From assembly GCA_022826645.1 (NCBI GenBank), contig JAJDUM010000060.1, forward strand, positions 62,001 through 126,000: DNA of 64,000 nucleotides, in the 5' to 3' direction. The translations under genes and the position numbers were made by a program. Each line of letters starts with the position of its first letter. Position 1 is the stretch's first letter. The notes beneath the pieces were generated by a model. The model did no database searches and was not told where the DNA came from. It saw only the letters and a list, made by a program, of their open reading frames with translations. This document shows positions 61,818 through 64,000 of the stretch, piece after piece. The stretch is from Candidatus Poribacteria bacterium. Its GTDB lineage: Bacteria > Poribacteria > WGA-4E > PCPOR2b.

Positions 61818-63008
61818 TTAGGACAGATGTCTAGCTTGTGGTATAGGCGATGGTAAATCGTGGAACAGATGCTTTAAAATAGCATCAACAACTATCTCAT
61901 GGGCTCGGACAACAATCAGATCCATATATTGGCTATGTGCAAACATCTCTTGCGCGTGATGTTTCAGAGATGCGATTGTTGGCAGATCTGCAGGACACAT
62001 CTCGGCGAGAAAAGCGTGAGCGGCTGACCGGGATTCACGGACCTGTTGGCGTAGCTCTCCAAATCTGGGTGTGAGTGCCCACGCGTGGCGAATTTGCGCA
62101 CTGATGGTTTCAATCGGGAAACTCGTTGCCAACCGTTGAGCGACTCGTTCGATGACGTCTCTTGGTATACCACGTATCCCTTGAACTACAGTGGCAGGCG
62201 GGGCGTGAAAATCCCAAACAATTCTAAAAAACGCCAAGAGCTTCAAAACGTAGTATGTGAAATCGATCTGCCACCAATGGAACCCTTGTCGGGTTGAACT
62301 TTGAAAGTAATGGTGGTTGTTGTGCCAGCCTTCACCAAAGGTGATGAGTGCCAGAAACCAGTTGTTGCGCGAGTCATCCCCAGTGACATAAGACTGTCTG
62401 CCGATAAGGTGAGCCAGCGAGTTAATCGCAAATGTGCAGTGAAAGAGGAGCATCGTACTGATGAAGAAACCGACAACCAAGCCAGACCAACCGGAAACCA
62501 ACCACACCCCGACTCCCAACAGCACTGCTGGTACGTGTTTGTACTTGTTGAGCCAAACGAGCTCAGGAAATTTCATGAAATCTTTTATCAGGTTGTAGTC
62601 TGCTTCACTCTGGGTTGGTGAAAAAATCCAACCGAAGTGGGCAAACCAGAAACCGTGTTGAAGTGGCGAGTGTACGTCTTGTGGGGTGTCGGAGTATTTA
62701 TGATGTTTTCGATGGTGGGCTGCCCACCAAAGCGCGCCTTGTTGTGCTGATGATTGTGCAACGAACGCGAGCAAGAATTGGAATATACGGCTGGTTTTGA
62801 AAGAACGATGTGAAAAATATCGATGATAGCCGCCTGTAATGGCGAACATCCGGATGGCGTACAATACACCACAAAGCATAAGGTCTGAAGCCTGAAAACC
62901 GGTCCAGATGACCGCAAAGCAGGCTAGATGAACGAGTGCGAAAGGGATGACTGCGGGGTAGATGATGTCAGTTTCATCGGCATGACGCGCAGGATTAGGG
63001 AAAGACAT
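61818..63008 (-). CDS. Acyl-CoA delta-9 fatty acid desaturase
   Basis: A 396-residue membrane di-iron desaturase that introduces a double bond into acyl-CoA. All three histidine boxes are present: HRYFSH at 62-67, HHRKHH at 98-103 and HNNHH at 229-233, between four hydrophobic stretches. The last 120 residues form a soluble, Arg- and His-rich extension not found in minimal desaturases, with some helical periodicity. AAGGAA lies 15 nt before the ATG. It would work with a cytochrome b5 or ferredoxin donor not found in the window. Confidence 0.92.
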   Translation of the reverse strand: MSFPNPARHADETDIIYPAVIPFALVHLACFAVIWTGFQASDLMLCGVLYAIRMFAITGGYHRYFSHRSFKTSRIFQFLLAFVAQSSAQQGALWWAAHHRKHHKYSDTPQDVHSPLQHGFWFAHFGWIFSPTQSEADYNLIKDFMKFPELVWLNKYKHVPAVLLGVGVWLVSGWSGLVVGFFISTMLLFHCTFAINSLAHLIGRQSYVTGDDSRNNWFLALITFGEGWHNNHHYFQSSTRQGFHWWQIDFTYYVLKLLAFFRIVWDFHAPPATVVQGIRGIPRDVIERVAQRLATSFPIETISAQIRHAWALTPRFGELRQQVRESRSAAHAFLAEMCPADLPTIASLKHHAQEMFAHSQYMDLIVVRAHEIVVDAILKHLFHDLPSPIPQARHLS

Positions 63009-63130
63009 TTATAATTATATTCCTTTTTTTATTTTTTGTGAGTGGGTACGCCGTTACCATTCTGGGCTGTTAAGGATGGTGAGGGGCAACATCGCCCAAG
63101 TGGTTCCATGTAACGTGGGCATCTTAAGAA

Positions 63131-64000
63131 CCTGTTTTAAAAGTCATTTGATACGGTTTCGCATCAAGTAAATAGAAGCAATGTAGACCATAGCCTCAGC
63201 GGTCTCAGCGGAGCGCTCATAGTCCAAAGTCAATCGGCGAAACCAACCGAACCAAGAAAAGGTTCGCTCCACAACCCAACGCAATGGGACGACCACAAAC
63301 CCCGATTGCCCAACCGGTGGAGCGATGTCCAATTGACACTGATGCGTCAAATATAACCAGTCGCCTAATTTTCCACGATAGCCAGCATCAGCACAGACTA
63401 ACTGAATCGTTATCTGCCAATTAAAGACCTCGTTTAGTAAGTCTATTGCAACTTGATTATCACTGACATTGGCATCCGTGACCTTGACTCCCAATAGAAT
63501 GCCAATCGTATCGGTGACTATATGGCGTTTACGCCCTTTGACTTTCTTATGTGCATCAAATCCTCTACTATTTGCCAGTTCGGTCGTCTTGACCGATTGG
63601 CTGTCAATAATAGCTACTGTTGGTGAGGGAGTTTTGCCAATATCACTACGGGTTTGCTCGTGCAGTGCCTGATGAATCATAACCCATGTGCCTAAAGTTT
63701 GCCACTTTCTGAAGTGGGAATAAACCGTTTGCCACGGTGGCATCTGATGAGGTAGCATGCGCCACTGACACCCTGATTTGACTATATAGAAAATGGCGTT
63801 GATTATTGAGCGCATCTCCCATTTGAGAGGTCTACTTATTGGCGAAGGTTTTGGCAAATAGGGTAACAGTTTGTCTCACTGGGCATCGCTCAAATCAGTA
63901 GGATACTTTGTTGTAGTCATATTTATGCCTTTCATTAGCTCAGTATGTTACTGCTCCAATGGTTTAACATAAACATTAACTCTTGAGTAGACTTTTTTCT
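63131..64000 (-). mobile_element. IS5-family insertion sequence, right end beyond the window
   Basis: The left terminal sequence begins cctgttttaaaagtca at 63131 and includes the transposase stop codon. The other end should be the inverted complement; gacttttttct at 63990-64000 looks like its beginning, so the element is a little over 870 bp and runs off the window. It encodes one DDE transposase. A copy of the left 28 bp is at 61485-61512. Confidence 0.8.
63144..63920 (-). pseudogene. IS5-family DDE transposase interrupted by an in-frame TGA at a Trp codon
   Basis: The frame from the ATG at 63920 gives MTTTKYPTDLSDAQ, then TGA (63878-63876), then DKLLPYLP and on to the end, 258 codons in all. 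Relatives have Trp after the DLSDAQ-type segment, so TGG has become TGA. The rest is intact: the DUF4096-like N-terminal domain (SGCQWRMLPHQMPPWQTVY), and the DDE residues in AIIDSQSVKT, CADAGYRG and VVERTFSWFGWF. Internal initiation at the TTG at 63857 could still give a shortened product. Confidence 0.82.

Noticed and set aside
63876-63878. Selenocysteine at the transposase TGA
   Set aside because: Relatives have Trp, not Cys, at this place, and there is no suitable stem-loop that I can see.

Overview
The window reads as a chromosomal contig of an uncultured diderm bacterium, most likely Candidatus Poribacteria or a close relative (inference). The clues are the FlgD-like C-terminal tail on a secreted WD40 protein, three phytanoyl-CoA dioxygenase (PhyH) proteins, several TolB-like beta-propellers, sulfatase and formylglycine-enzyme relatives, and two enolase-superfamily sugar-acid dehydratases. 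I saw no rRNA, tRNA or CRISPR array. Several promoters match the sigma-70 consensus closely, and two match it perfectly.

Region by region. 1-17 kb is mostly housekeeping: uppP (cut by the window edge), a rhodanese-MoeB fusion followed by a zinc-ribbon protein, an EamA transporter, an LpxL-like acyltransferase with phhB, secA, sppA, a Clp1-like polynucleotide kinase, a methyltransferase, an MsbA-type ABC exporter, a pentapeptide-repeat protein and the main sigma factor. 17-27 kb is catabolic: an IMPase/CysQ phosphatase, two PhyH proteins, an RhmD-like dehydratase, a Gfo/Idh/MocA oxidoreductase, a UxuA-like dehydratase, a di-heme cytochrome c, a DUF547 protein and a mandelate-racemase homologue. 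27-34 kb holds a duplicated nucleotidyltransferase and two exported propeller genes, the larger one frameshifted. 34-49 kb has a minus-strand group (epimerase, DUF58, stand-alone MetH reactivation domain, sulfatase-like protein). It faces a plus-strand group (ribokinase, TPP enzyme, dapA, aldo-keto reductase, NtrY-like kinase). These are followed by an orphan HsdR-N nuclease, a PhyH-HEAT fusion and an SgrR-like regulator. 49.8-56.4 kb is a tandem array of six exported TolB-like paralogues, ended by a decayed formylglycine-enzyme-like gene that shares the array's leader. 57-64 kb holds a PQQ-like propeller, a membrane lipoprotein, a MITE-like element, a delta-9 desaturase and an IS5-family element with a nonsense codon.

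The observation I rate highest is in the MoeB fusion. Its reading frame is interrupted by a single in-frame UGA exactly at the conserved catalytic cysteine of the MoeB/ThiF/MOCS3 family. The frame stays open and conserved afterwards. A 9-bp stem-loop with the geometry of a bacterial SECIS element starts 12 nt after the UGA. This suggests a selenocysteine MoeB. The second highlight is the propeller array, whose two subfamilies alternate and which sits divergently from an SgrR-like regulator with a perfect 13-bp inverted repeat between them.
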